A DNA stretch of 64,000 nt, taken from the NCBI RefSeq assembly GCF_000993825.1, contig NZ_CP011114.1, positions 5,270,001 through 5,334,000 of the forward strand. The letters are read 5' to 3'. The translations under genes and the position numbers were made by a program. Positions 42,757 to 51,202 of this stretch are shown piece after piece. Source of the stretch: Paenibacillus durus ATCC 35681 (GTDB lineage: Bacteria > Bacillota > Bacilli > Paenibacillales > Paenibacillaceae). The notes beneath the pieces were generated by a model. The model worked only from the letters and a program-made list of their open reading frames with translations. It was not told the DNA's origin and made no database searches. Positions within the stretch are counted from its first letter, which is position 1; every line of letters begins with the position of its first letter.

Positions 42757-44019
42757 TTGGCCACGCGCTGGGTATCCTTTATTCTGATCCTGCTGTTAAC
42801 GGCCGGATGTGGAGGGACTTCCATGATCTCGAATCCGGAGAGCGTACAGACCCTTCAAGGGAATGATAAGACCGTTCTTATTTTCTGGCATACGTATAAC
42901 GATAAGGAAACCCGGATACTGATGCAGGAGCTGGTACCTGCTTTTGAGCGGGATCATCCGGACATCCGGGTCAAGTGCATAAACTTAGCCAACAACAACG
43001 AATTAAAGTACAGCTTGATTGCGCGCGCCTCCTCGGGCCGCGGTCCGGATGTCGTAAGGATGGACATCGCCTGGGTACCCGAGTTTTCGCATAAAGGGCT
43101 GCTTGAGCCGTTAAACGGTTTTCCGGGCTTCAACGATCTGAGAGACGCGTTTCATCAAAAGGCCATGAGTGCAGGTTATTATAATAACCAGTATTACTCG
43201 CTTCCGCTCAACCTGTTCACGAAGCTGACCATATTTAACCGGGAGCTCCTGGCGCGGTCCGGCTATTCGGAGCCTCCGCACACCATGGATGAAATTCTGG
43301 AGCTGGCCCGTAAGCAGCATTTTGTAATCGGTCTGGCGGGCTTGGGACCTTGGGACACCCTTCCCTACCTCTACAGTCTGGGAGGCTCATTTATGGACCG
43401 GGACTTTACGAGGGCTTCCGGATATTTGAATAGTGACCGTACCGTCCGGGCGGTGGAGAAGCTGGCGGATCTCTACAAGGACAAGCTCATTCATCTCTCG
43501 GCCGTGACCCAGGACCGGGATAACTGGGCAGGGGTACGGAACGGAAGCATGTTGTTAACGGATGAAGCACCATGGTTCTTTAGCTTGTTGAAAGAGTCCG
43601 ACAAGAGACAGGCTCTTAAACAAACCCTGTCTGTACCTTTTCCAAAGGGAAATGGAACGAGCTCGATTATAGGCGGCGAAAATTTGGTCATTATGAAAGG
43701 CAGCAAGCATCCAATCGAGGCATGGGTTTTTATGAAATGGATGACTGGCCTCGAAGCGCAGCTGATTATGGCCAAGGCCGGGTTAATTCCGACGAATAAG
43801 GAAGCGGTTAAAGCGCTGAACGTTAGCAGGCACTCCTACCTCTATCCTTACGTTGAAGAGGTTGATGACTCTTTCCTGCGGCCGCCTGTGAAGAACTGGA
43901 GCAAAATCGATGAGCTGTATACCGTGTACCTGCATCAAATCTTTCTGGGCCATCTGTCCGCGAGGGAAGGCTTGGACCGTGCAGCCGAGGGAATTGACAA
44001 ACTGCTTAAAGATTATTGA
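42757..44019 (+). CDS. Extracellular solute-binding lipoprotein (cassette 1)
   Basis: 420 residues from a TTG at 42757, with AAAGGAGG well placed upstream. The lipobox LLTAGC puts the lipidated cysteine at C18. The fold is an ABC-type sugar-binding protein (cluster B): ILIFWHTYNDKETRILMQEL near the start, RGPDVVRMDIAWVPEF and GGENLVIMKGSKHP later. No permease or ATPase gene is adjacent, and the gene closes a kinase-regulator operon. It may therefore work as a ligand-presenting co-receptor, or serve a permease encoded elsewhere. Confidence 0.9.
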   Translation: MATRWVSFILILLLTAGCGGTSMISNPESVQTLQGNDKTVLIFWHTYNDKETRILMQELVPAFERDHPDIRVKCINLANNNELKYSLIARASSGRGPDVVRMDIAWVPEFSHKGLLEPLNGFPGFNDLRDAFHQKAMSAGYYNNQYYSLPLNLFTKLTIFNRELLARSGYSEPPHTMDEILELARKQHFVIGLAGLGPWDTLPYLYSLGGSFMDRDFTRASGYLNSDRTVRAVEKLADLYKDKLIHLSAVTQDRDNWAGVRNGSMLLTDEAPWFFSLLKESDKRQALKQTLSVPFPKGNGTSSIIGGENLVIMKGSKHPIEAWVFMKWMTGLEAQLIMAKAGLIPTNKEAVKALNVSRHSYLYPYVEEVDDSFLRPPVKNWSKIDELYTVYLHQIFLGHLSAREGLDRAAEGIDKLLKDY

Positions 44020-44229
44020 AGGAAAGTTTCTCCTGGATGTAGACGGAGGATGAGTTTCAAGCTGTCATTGCCGGTCTTGGAAATAGAGTGCTAATTGCGG
44101 CAAACATTGGCTTAGATACAAAAACTTGCTGGAACAAAGATTCGATGATTGGAAATGCAATAATTTTGAGCTACGATGTCCCGTTTGCTGAATGCACTCG
44201 GGCGAAGGAAGCGGTATGCGGACGCCGCG

Positions 44230-44547
44230 TTAGTCCAGCGGACCCGGATCATAACCGAACCGCTTCAGGTCGACTGCTCCCTGCTCATCGAACTCGACGC
44301 CTTCCCCCATGAGGTACAGCCGCTGAATCTCGCCGGATTCCCCATCCGCCAGCGAGATTCTTCCCTGCGCATTGATGATCCGGTGCCAGGGAAGCTTGTG
44401 GCTTCGGCTCATGGAGTGCAGAATCCGGACAACTTGCCTCGCCCCGCGCGAGCTTCCTGCTGCTGCGGCTACTCCCCCGTAAGTCATTACCTTCCCTTCA
44501 GGGATGGATTGTATGATGCGAATGGCTTTTTCCGTAAACGGCGTCAC
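44230..44547 (-). CDS. Alkyltransferase-like (ATL) DNA-binding protein
   Basis: 105 residues, matching the DNA-binding domain of O6-alkylguanine-DNA alkyltransferases. The catalytic PCHR motif is replaced by PWHR (W54), the hallmark of ATL proteins, which bind O6-alkylguanine without repairing it and pass the lesion to nucleotide excision repair. TYGGVAAAAGSSRGARQVV carries the helix-turn-helix and arginine finger. The gene is isolated from repair genes here. No terminator is obvious. Confidence 0.9.
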   Translation of the reverse strand: MTPFTEKAIRIIQSIPEGKVMTYGGVAAAAGSSRGARQVVRILHSMSRSHKLPWHRIINAQGRISLADGESGEIQRLYLMGEGVEFDEQGAVDLKRFGYDPGPLD

Positions 44548-44737
44548 TTAGAGGAGGCTCCCTTCCTATGGCTGTGTCTTTTGATTATAGCAGAGAAAGG
44601 AAGAGCTGACTAAAATCATATACCCGTGCCCGGCTTTCGATTTCCACCTCCTGTTAATTAAAGGTATAATGGGAAGCAGTCAGGGCGAAAGGCCCGATTC
44701 ATCGATAGATCATTTGATTCGGGAGGTGACCGGGAAC

Positions 44738-45373
44738 ATGGCGGATAAGGTGATGAAATACATAACGATGCCCTCGCATTGGGGCAGGGAAGTCAGACAT
44801 AAATATTACTCGCAGGGATCGGATACGCTGGCGGTTGTTTTTCCGGGGAAAAATTATCCGGCGGAGCTTCCTTTACTGCATTATGCGGGCAAGAACGCAC
44901 TGGAGCATGGCTGCGATCTGCTGCTGCTGGAATATGGTCACCAAAGCGCGCGAACTGAGCTGAAGCGCGAGGAAATGGGCATCATTGAGGAAGAATGCGC
45001 ACAGGCGCTTGAGGCGGTTCCCGGCTATAAACGGCTGTTGTTTATCGGCAAAAGCATCGGCACGGTCATCGCAGGCAGTCTTGCAGCTTCTTCCACTTCT
45101 TCTATGAAGGCGCAGTGTCTGTATCTGACGCCTTTACGGGAATCGGTTCCTTACATCCAACGTGGGGGCGGCACCGTGATCTACGGCGGAAGCGACCCTT
45201 TGTTCAGCGAAGAGGATGCGGCGGGAATCAGCGGTATAACGAACGTAGCATTGTACAAAATCGACGAAGCTAACCATTCCCTTGAAGTCGGCAGCGTCAA
45301 CGAGTCTTTGGCAGTTCTTATTGTAGTTAATAATTTGGTACATGAATTTTTCAGGGGAGCGCTGAGTTCGTAA
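44738..45373 (+). CDS. Alpha/beta-hydrolase-fold protein
   Basis: 211 residues from the ATG at 44738 with GGGAGGTG upstream; a start 23 codons earlier coincides with a promoter -10 box (TATAAT, 44665-44670). The nucleophile elbow is GKSIGT, with Asp in YGGSDPLF and His in EANHSLE completing a plausible triad. It is smaller than typical esterases. FPGKNYPAELPLLHY corresponds to the oxyanion region. Cytoplasmic; substrate unknown. Confidence 0.8.
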   Translation: MADKVMKYITMPSHWGREVRHKYYSQGSDTLAVVFPGKNYPAELPLLHYAGKNALEHGCDLLLLEYGHQSARTELKREEMGIIEEECAQALEAVPGYKRLLFIGKSIGTVIAGSLAASSTSSMKAQCLYLTPLRESVPYIQRGGGTVIYGGSDPLFSEEDAAGISGITNVALYKIDEANHSLEVGSVNESLAVLIVVNNLVHEFFRGALSS

Positions 45374-45449
45374 GGAGCTCTAGAGGTTATGCGGATGAAA
45401 GTTGAACGGATTGACCGGGAAATCACGAATAGTAGAAAGGCGGATAACG

Positions 45450-45746
45450 ATGATACTTGAGGCGGCCATGCTGCACATTAAGCAGGGAATGACGGAGGCG
45501 TTCGAAGACAGCTTCAAGGCAGCTTCGCCTCTCATTTCCTCCATCGACGGCTACTTGGGCCACGAACTGCAAAAATGCTTGGAAGACGATCACAAATACC
45601 TGCTGCTGGTGCGTTGGCGGAATCTTGAGGACCATACGGTCGGATTCAGGGAATCCCCGCAGTATCTGGAGTGGAAGGCGCTGCTTCATCACTACTACAG
45701 CCCGTTTCCGGTAGTGGAGCATTTTACGCGCATCGAATTGGAATAG
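45450..45746 (+). CDS. ABM-domain protein
   Basis: 98 residues from the ATG at 45450 with AAAGGCGG upstream. MILEAAMLHIKQGMTEAFED opens a ferredoxin-like ABM fold; YLGHELQKCLEDDHKYLLLV and WRNLEDHTVGFRESPQYLEW are the following elements, ending in HYYSPFPVVEHF. It may be a cofactor-independent monooxygenase or heme-binding relative; conserved catalytic residues cannot be assigned by eye. It is probably co-transcribed with the DUF1697 gene 27 bp downstream. Confidence 0.8.
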   Translation: MILEAAMLHIKQGMTEAFEDSFKAASPLISSIDGYLGHELQKCLEDDHKYLLLVRWRNLEDHTVGFRESPQYLEWKALLHHYYSPFPVVEHFTRIELE

Positions 45747-45773
45747 GCGAAAGACGGAATAGGAGGCCTTCCC

Positions 45774-46319
45774 ATGGAAAAATATATCGCCCTGATTCGC
45801 GGCATCAACGTCGGAGGGAATAAGATCGTCAAGATGCAGGACCTGAGGACGATGCTTCAATCCCTCGGGTTTCAGAACGTAAAGACCTATATTCAGAGCG
45901 GAAACGTAGTGTTGGACGGCCCGGATGACGGGGATGAGGCGATTGGGGAAGCTATTGAAAAAGGCATTCGCGAGACTTTCGGCTTTGACGCATCCGTAAT
46001 CATCCGTACAGCGAAAGAGCTGGAGGCGGCAATCGCGAATAATCCGTTCGAGCTGACCGGGGCGGAGGAATTCAAGCGGTTGTATGTTTCTTTTCTGGCC
46101 GGAGAGCTTACGGATGAAGCCAGGGAGCGGCTGCGCCCCTATGAAGACGGAGAGGACAAGCTGCGCGTCGTTGGCAAGGAAATGTACATTCTCTACAAGA
46201 CCAAAGTAAGCGACTCGCCGCTGTTCAAGGTCCCTCTGGAAAAAATAATGGGCGTATCCGCCACATCCCGCAACTGGAATACGGTGAACAAGCTTGCGGC
46301 GATGGCGCGGGAAGAATGA
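45774..46319 (+). CDS. DUF1697 family protein
   Basis: 181 residues; ATAGGAGG precedes the ATG. The signature YIALIRGINVGGNKIVKMQD and the following FQNVKTYIQSGNVVLD define the DUF1697 family, followed by AVSATSRNW-type residues (GVSATSRNWNTVNKL) near the end. Function is not established. It is a soluble cytoplasmic protein. Confidence 0.85.
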   Translation: MEKYIALIRGINVGGNKIVKMQDLRTMLQSLGFQNVKTYIQSGNVVLDGPDDGDEAIGEAIEKGIRETFGFDASVIIRTAKELEAAIANNPFELTGAEEFKRLYVSFLAGELTDEARERLRPYEDGEDKLRVVGKEMYILYKTKVSDSPLFKVPLEKIMGVSATSRNWNTVNKLAAMAREE

Positions 46320-47065
46320 TATGAAGGAGACGTCTTGTTCGTGAGTTCCTGGATTGGATAATAATGGACGTCAAAATCATGAATAACTGGCGCGCCCATT
46401 GATCAGGTGAACATGATTTGATTTCAGGCATTAATATGCATCGAACCGGTATTCGGGAACATGAAATGCTCCCCGGATGCCCCTGGTTCAGGTTGAACCA
46501 TAGCTGCTTCCGGCGTTTTGCTGGAGGCAGCTTATTTGCTTTGCAATAAGACTTGATGTTGAGGCTTATGCCTTGAAGCGGCAGCAAGCATACCGCCCTA
46601 TCGCCCTTAGGGCGGCCGGCAGCGGCGGAAGTTTCATCCTAAAGGCGGCAAAGGCGTCCGGTAGCGGCAGAAGGGTTCAAAAAGTTGCTGCGTTTATACA
46701 TCTTTTTTCTCGTAAAGCCCTCTCCCTAATCCAATTCCTGCAAATGCGCAGGCACTTAGCATCCAATCTCCCCATAGCGGCGTTCAAGCATCAAATTGAT
46801 GCACAATCGCATCCATTTCTTTTTCCCTGGGCGAAATTCAACGCGGAGCCTGCAGATTTGCAGGAAGTGCGGCCTGCGCTGCCAGCGCTACCTGTTCCCT
46901 CTATCCCTTTTCTGCACGACGATATGACCTGCCAAGCCGATCTGTTCCTTCAGAAAACATTCAGCGGGCACTCATTATGAGTTAAGGTAGGGATGCAATA
47001 ATACAGTACGGAAGAGGAAGCGGCTGCCAACAGGCAGCCGGAGAAACGGGTGGAGAGTGATCAAG
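46320..47065. other. Long intergenic region, no gene recognised
   Basis: About 745 bp. It contains a probable terminator at 46502-46545 and, close to the next gene, a short hairpin CGGCTGCC/GGCAGCCG near 47020-47040. A 135-codon open frame at 46573-46980 has no ribosome binding site, a repetitive N-terminus and no recognisable domain, so I do not call it. The rest shows nothing I can name. Confidence 0.6.
46502..46545 (+). terminator. Probable terminator after DUF1697
   Basis: Stem AGCTGC/GCAGCT extended by TTCC/GGAG pairs, followed by TATTTGCTTT. It lies about 180 bp past the DUF1697 stop. Confidence 0.5.
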
Positions 47066-49180
47066 ATGAGACTAATCAGGAAGCTGGGTTCGGATCTCGT
47101 TCTGGCGGCTATTTTGCTGCTTGCGGCATTTTTGTACGGCTACGGGATCTGGAACGACAAGTACGTCAATCTGTACTATACAACTGCGGTGGGAAGCATG
47201 CTGCAGAGCTGGCACAATTTCTTCTATGCTTCGCTGGACTCGGCGGGTTCGGTAACGGTGGATAAGCCGCCGGTGGTGTTCTGGATACAGACGCTGTTCG
47301 CCTGGATATTCGGGGTGAAGGGCTGGAGCGTCATTCTTCCTCAGGCGCTGGCCGGTGTAGGGTCGGTGCTGCTGGTCTATCTGCTAGTCAAACCGGCTTT
47401 TGGCAAAATGGCTGCCCGGATCGCTGCTCTGGCAATGGCTCTTACGCCGGTGGCGGCGGCCGTCAGCAGAACGAACAATATTGACGCCATGCTCGTGTTC
47501 ACGCTGCTGCTGGCGACATGGTTCTTGTTCAGGGGAACCAGGAGCAGCAAGATCGGCCCCCTGATCGCCGCATTCGCGTTAATCGGCGTGGCGTTCAACG
47601 AGAAGATGCTGCAGGCTTATATGGTGGTTCCGGCCTTTTATCTCTTTTATTGGCTGGCGTTAAAGATGAACTGGAAGAAAAAAACAGGCGTCCTGGCGGC
47701 ATGCACCGCCGTCATGCTCGTTATCTCCGTGTCCTGGGCGGCCATCGTGGATTCGATCCCGGCTAGCCAGCGCCCTTTTATCGGCAGCAGCACCACTAAC
47801 TCGGTCATGAAGCTGGCCTTCGGTTATAACGGCGTATCGCGTCTCACCGGAGACCGGGGTAATGCAGGGCGCGGCGGGTTCCCGCAGGGCATGAACGGAG
47901 AGATGCCGTCATGGAACGGCGGCGAAGGTCAGGGCATGCCCGGAATGGGCGGAGGCCGCGGCGGCATGAACGGCGGAGCAGGCGGTATGTTCAACACCGG
48001 CACAGCGGGACCGCTGCGGCTGTTCCAATCGGAGCTGTCGGGCCAAGCCAGTTGGCTGATTCCATTCATCCTTTTAGGCTGCGTCGGCATCTTCTCCGGT
48101 CTGCGCAGAAGACATTTCACGCAGAAGCATAAGGAGGCCGTCTTCTGGCTGGCTTGGCTGATTCCGGTTGCAGGCTTCTTCAGTATCGCGGGCTTCTTTC
48201 ATCAATATTATCTTATTATGATGGCTCCGCCGATCGCGGCGCTGGCCGGGGCGGGCTTTGTCAAGCTGTGGAGCTTGTACCGCGAGCGTACGGACTGGCT
48301 CTCCTGGCTGCTTCCGGCGGCTATTCTGGCAACGGCAGGCTTCCAGTCGTATATCCTCAGTCCGTATAACAAAACCATCGGAGCAGGCTGGTCCATCGGC
48401 ATTTTGGCCGGAGGTATTGCGGCTGCCGGGCTGCTGGCGCTTTGCAAAATCAGCAGGAAGCAGCTGCCTCGAATTACGGCCATTGCCGGACTGCTCGTCC
48501 TTCTGATCGGTCCGCTCTACTGGTCGATCACGCCGATTGCCTACGGCCTGAACAGCATGATTCCGGCCGCCGGTCCTGACAGCCGGAGCAGCATGGGCGA
48601 AAGGATGAACAGAGCCATCGGCGACGGGGCTGGAGAAGACAGTATGATGGGCAATATGCCTGACGCTGCGGACGCCCAGAGCGGAACAAGCGCCCAGAGC
48701 GCAGCAAGCGCCCAGAATAGCGCGAACGGCCAGAATGGTACGGATACCCAGAACGATAACAGCGCACAGGACAGCCGCTTGGGCGGAGGCCAATTCGGTT
48801 TCGGCGGCAGCGAGGGCGAGAATGTTAACGAATCGCTGGTCGCTTATCTGAAAGAGCATAATACGGGGCAAGAATATTTATTCGCCACGATGAATTACAG
48901 CACAGGCGGGCCTTATATCATCGAAGGCAATAAGGTCGTCATCCTTAACGGCTTCTCCGGCTCAGATGTGGTGTACAAGGCGGATACCCTTCAGGCGCTG
49001 GTCCAGAGCGGCAAGGTTAAATACTTCTATATTTCCGGCGGCGGCATGGGCGGCGGACGTGAGGGGAACTCGGAATTGACGACATGGATCACCGAGCATG
49101 GTACAGAAATTCCGTCCTCGGAATGGCAGGGCGCAAGCAGCGGTACAGGCGGCACATTGTACGAGGTTGCGTTGAACTAA
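47066..49180 (+). CDS. GT39/ArnT-like membrane glycosyltransferase
   Basis: 704 residues from the ATG at 47066, with GGAGAG 8 nt upstream. About a dozen membrane helices. The first extracellular loop contains SAGSVTVDKPPVVFWIQTLF, typical of PMT/ArnT-type transferases that use polyprenyl-phosphate sugars. Two unusual low-complexity loops interrupt the protein: one Gly/Met-rich (about 270-320), one Gln/Ser/Asn-rich (about 530-590). The adjacent GT2 gene probably makes the lipid-linked sugar, as in the ykcB/ykcC pair of Bacillus subtilis. The acceptor at the cell surface is unknown. Confidence 0.85.
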   Translation: MRLIRKLGSDLVLAAILLLAAFLYGYGIWNDKYVNLYYTTAVGSMLQSWHNFFYASLDSAGSVTVDKPPVVFWIQTLFAWIFGVKGWSVILPQALAGVGSVLLVYLLVKPAFGKMAARIAALAMALTPVAAAVSRTNNIDAMLVFTLLLATWFLFRGTRSSKIGPLIAAFALIGVAFNEKMLQAYMVVPAFYLFYWLALKMNWKKKTGVLAACTAVMLVISVSWAAIVDSIPASQRPFIGSSTTNSVMKLAFGYNGVSRLTGDRGNAGRGGFPQGMNGEMPSWNGGEGQGMPGMGGGRGGMNGGAGGMFNTGTAGPLRLFQSELSGQASWLIPFILLGCVGIFSGLRRRHFTQKHKEAVFWLAWLIPVAGFFSIAGFFHQYYLIMMAPPIAALAGAGFVKLWSLYRERTDWLSWLLPAAILATAGFQSYILSPYNKTIGAGWSIGILAGGIAAAGLLALCKISRKQLPRITAIAGLLVLLIGPLYWSITPIAYGLNSMIPAAGPDSRSSMGERMNRAIGDGAGEDSMMGNMPDAADAQSGTSAQSAASAQNSANGQNGTDTQNDNSAQDSRLGGGQFGFGGSEGENVNESLVAYLKEHNTGQEYLFATMNYSTGGPYIIEGNKVVILNGFSGSDVVYKADTLQALVQSGKVKYFYISGGGMGGGREGNSELTTWITEHGTEIPSSEWQGASSGTGGTLYEVALN

Positions 49181-49271
49181 CCGTCAAGACCTTTGGTTAT
49201 AACAAGCGGGCGTACTGACAATCTATTGCCGGCGCGCCTGCCACCCTATTTTTAAAAAGGAGGAGCTGCTC

Positions 49272-50258
49272 ATGAGTTCTAACGTGCGCTATTCCGTGAT
49301 TATCCCGATGTACAACGAGGAAGAGGTTATTCAGGAGACCTACCAGCGGATCAAAAAAGTGATGGGAACGACGGGAGAGCCGTATGAGCTGATTTTCGTC
49401 AATGACGGCAGCGTCGATAGCTGCGCTCAGATGATCGAGGAGTACAGCTGCTGGGACGAGAGCGTGAAGCTGATCGACCTTTCCCGCAACTTCGGGCATC
49501 AGGTAGCGATAACCGCAGGCATGGACTATGCCCTGGGCGATGCCATAATCATTATCGACGCCGATTTGCAGGACCCCCCGGAGCTGATTTTGCAGATGAT
49601 CGAGGAGTGGAAGAGCGGCTATGAGGTCGTGTATGCCAAACGCGTGAAGCGAAACGGCGAATCTCTGTTCAAAAAATGGACGGCAAGCCTGTTCTACCGG
49701 GTGCTGGCGTATTCAACCGACATCAACATTCCGGTAGATACCGGGGATTTCCGCCTGATCGACCGGAAGGTGTGCAACGAGATAAAGCGCCTGCCGGAGA
49801 AGAACCGGTTTGTTCGGGGACTGGTCAGCTGGGTAGGCTTTCGCCAGAAGGCGATCGAATACGTACGCGACGAACGGCTCGCGGGGGAAACAAAATATCC
49901 GCTGAAACGGATGGTTAAGCTGTCGCTGGATGGCATCACTTCTTTTTCATACAAGCCTTTGAAGCTGGCCGGATACCTTGGAGCGCTGCTGTCGGCGTCG
50001 GGCTTTCTGTACCTGTTGTACGTGCTGTATCTCGCCATTTTTACGGATTCGGCGGTTAAGGGCTGGGCTTCCGTCATCGGGATTACCCTTACCTTCAACG
50101 GCTTCGTGCTGCTGATGCTCGGAATTATGGGCGAATATATCGGCCGGATCTACGATGAGTCCAAGGGACGTCCGCTGTATATCGTACAGGAAGTGTATCA
50201 GGGAAAAAAACAGCAGCAGCCGGTCAGAATGCAAACGGCCCGCTATGAAACCAAGTAA
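49272..50258 (+). CDS. GT2 polyprenyl-phosphate glycosyltransferase
   Basis: 328 residues, with AAGGAGGAG upstream. The GT-A domain starts YSVIIPMYNEEEVIQETY; the metal-binding motif is in IIIDADLQDPPE, and DTGDFRLIDRKV follows. Two C-terminal membrane helices (about 232-256 and 268-292) match the GtrB/DPM1 type, which loads a sugar onto undecaprenyl phosphate. It should feed the GT39 enzyme encoded 91 bp upstream. Confidence 0.9.
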   Translation: MSSNVRYSVIIPMYNEEEVIQETYQRIKKVMGTTGEPYELIFVNDGSVDSCAQMIEEYSCWDESVKLIDLSRNFGHQVAITAGMDYALGDAIIIIDADLQDPPELILQMIEEWKSGYEVVYAKRVKRNGESLFKKWTASLFYRVLAYSTDINIPVDTGDFRLIDRKVCNEIKRLPEKNRFVRGLVSWVGFRQKAIEYVRDERLAGETKYPLKRMVKLSLDGITSFSYKPLKLAGYLGALLSASGFLYLLYVLYLAIFTDSAVKGWASVIGITLTFNGFVLLMLGIMGEYIGRIYDESKGRPLYIVQEVYQGKKQQQPVRMQTARYETK

Positions 50259-50358
50259 CCTATTATTTGAGAAATTTAAAATTTTTATATAATTTTAATA
50301 ATTTGTTCATCTTTTCCAAGTACAATGAATGCAACTCCCTATTATCGAGGTGCATCCC

Positions 50359-50997
50359 ATGAAAACGAAAAAGACCATCTGGATTCCGGCAATCTTGGCA
50401 GCTGTAGCAGCCGTACTGCTCGTCGCTTATTATTTTTACGTGTCTCCTTTAGAGGGAGGCGGAAGGCCGGCAGGCGGCGCTGGGGGAATCCGTCCTCCCA
50501 GAGAAGAAGGTCCTGAGGGCAGCAGGGAAATCTTTAAGACGCTCGGCACCATTGCCGTGTTCCTCGGAGCTTGCAGTTTCTCCTGGTTCTGGTTCAAAAG
50601 GAAGCTGAAATCGTCGTCGATGTTGGTACGGAGAACCGGGAAGCTTCTGCGTTCTGTGCACAAGCTGCTTGGCTGGGCGACCTTGGCCGTTATCGCAGTT
50701 CATGGCATCTATTTTTTGTTTGCCAAACCGGGAGACGACAAAATTTACACCGGTCTTGCGGGATTCGCCATTCTGCTCGCAATCGCCGGGTACGGCTTCT
50801 TCATTAACAAGGTTCGTAACAAATGGATGCGCATGGTACATCGTATACTTGGGCTGCTTTGGGTTCCCGTACTGCTGCTTCACGCCGGAGGATCGGTAAT
50901 CGTAGCGGTCATTGCAAGCCTTGCAGTCTGGGCTCTTGTCCGGGTGCTCGAAAGAAAAGGGGAAGAACCCCTGAAACCGTCTAGCCAACAGAGTTGA
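50359..50997 (+). CDS. Four-histidine membrane protein, likely di-heme b type
   Basis: 212 residues from the ATG at 50359 (CGAGGTG upstream; an ATG ten codons earlier lacks a box). After an N-terminal helix and a Gly/Pro/Arg linker there are about four helices. Two of them carry H-x13-H pairs: VHKLLGWATLAVIAVHG and VHRILGLLWVPVLLLHAG. Such pairs coordinate two b hemes in ferric-reductase-type and cytochrome b561-type membrane domains. No NADPH- or FAD-binding domain is attached. Transmembrane electron transfer is inferred from the histidines. Confidence 0.7.
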   Translation: MKTKKTIWIPAILAAVAAVLLVAYYFYVSPLEGGGRPAGGAGGIRPPREEGPEGSREIFKTLGTIAVFLGACSFSWFWFKRKLKSSSMLVRRTGKLLRSVHKLLGWATLAVIAVHGIYFLFAKPGDDKIYTGLAGFAILLAIAGYGFFINKVRNKWMRMVHRILGLLWVPVLLLHAGGSVIVAVIASLAVWALVRVLERKGEEPLKPSSQQS

Positions 50998-51007
50998 TTA
51001 TATAGCG

Positions 51008-51060
51008 AAGGGACGGTCCCATAAGTCATGAAAGATGACCTAAGGGACCGTCCCTTTTGC
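51008..51060 (+). terminator. Long terminator hairpin
   Basis: Stem AAGGGACGGTCCC / GGGACCGTCCCTT, with inner pairing ATAAGTCAT / ATGACCTA, followed by TTGC. It ends the four-histidine membrane protein gene. Confidence 0.8.
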
Positions 51061-51202
51061 TGTGTGCGGATTGAAGGGTGGAAATTAATTCCTAGGTAAG
51101 AAGCTGTATTTCTCTAATTATCCAATTATATCCATCCATTTTAATGTATTTCTTGTTTTATAATAGACCGTGACGGAAACCACGGAAAGGAATATCCATG
51201 TC

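Noticed and set aside
44088..44312. 74-codon frame after the first binding lipoprotein
   Set aside because: No ribosome binding site, and it runs into the ATL gene on the other strand.
46573..46980. 135-codon plus-strand frame in the long intergenic region
   Set aside because: No ribosome binding site, biased and repetitive composition, no recognisable domain.
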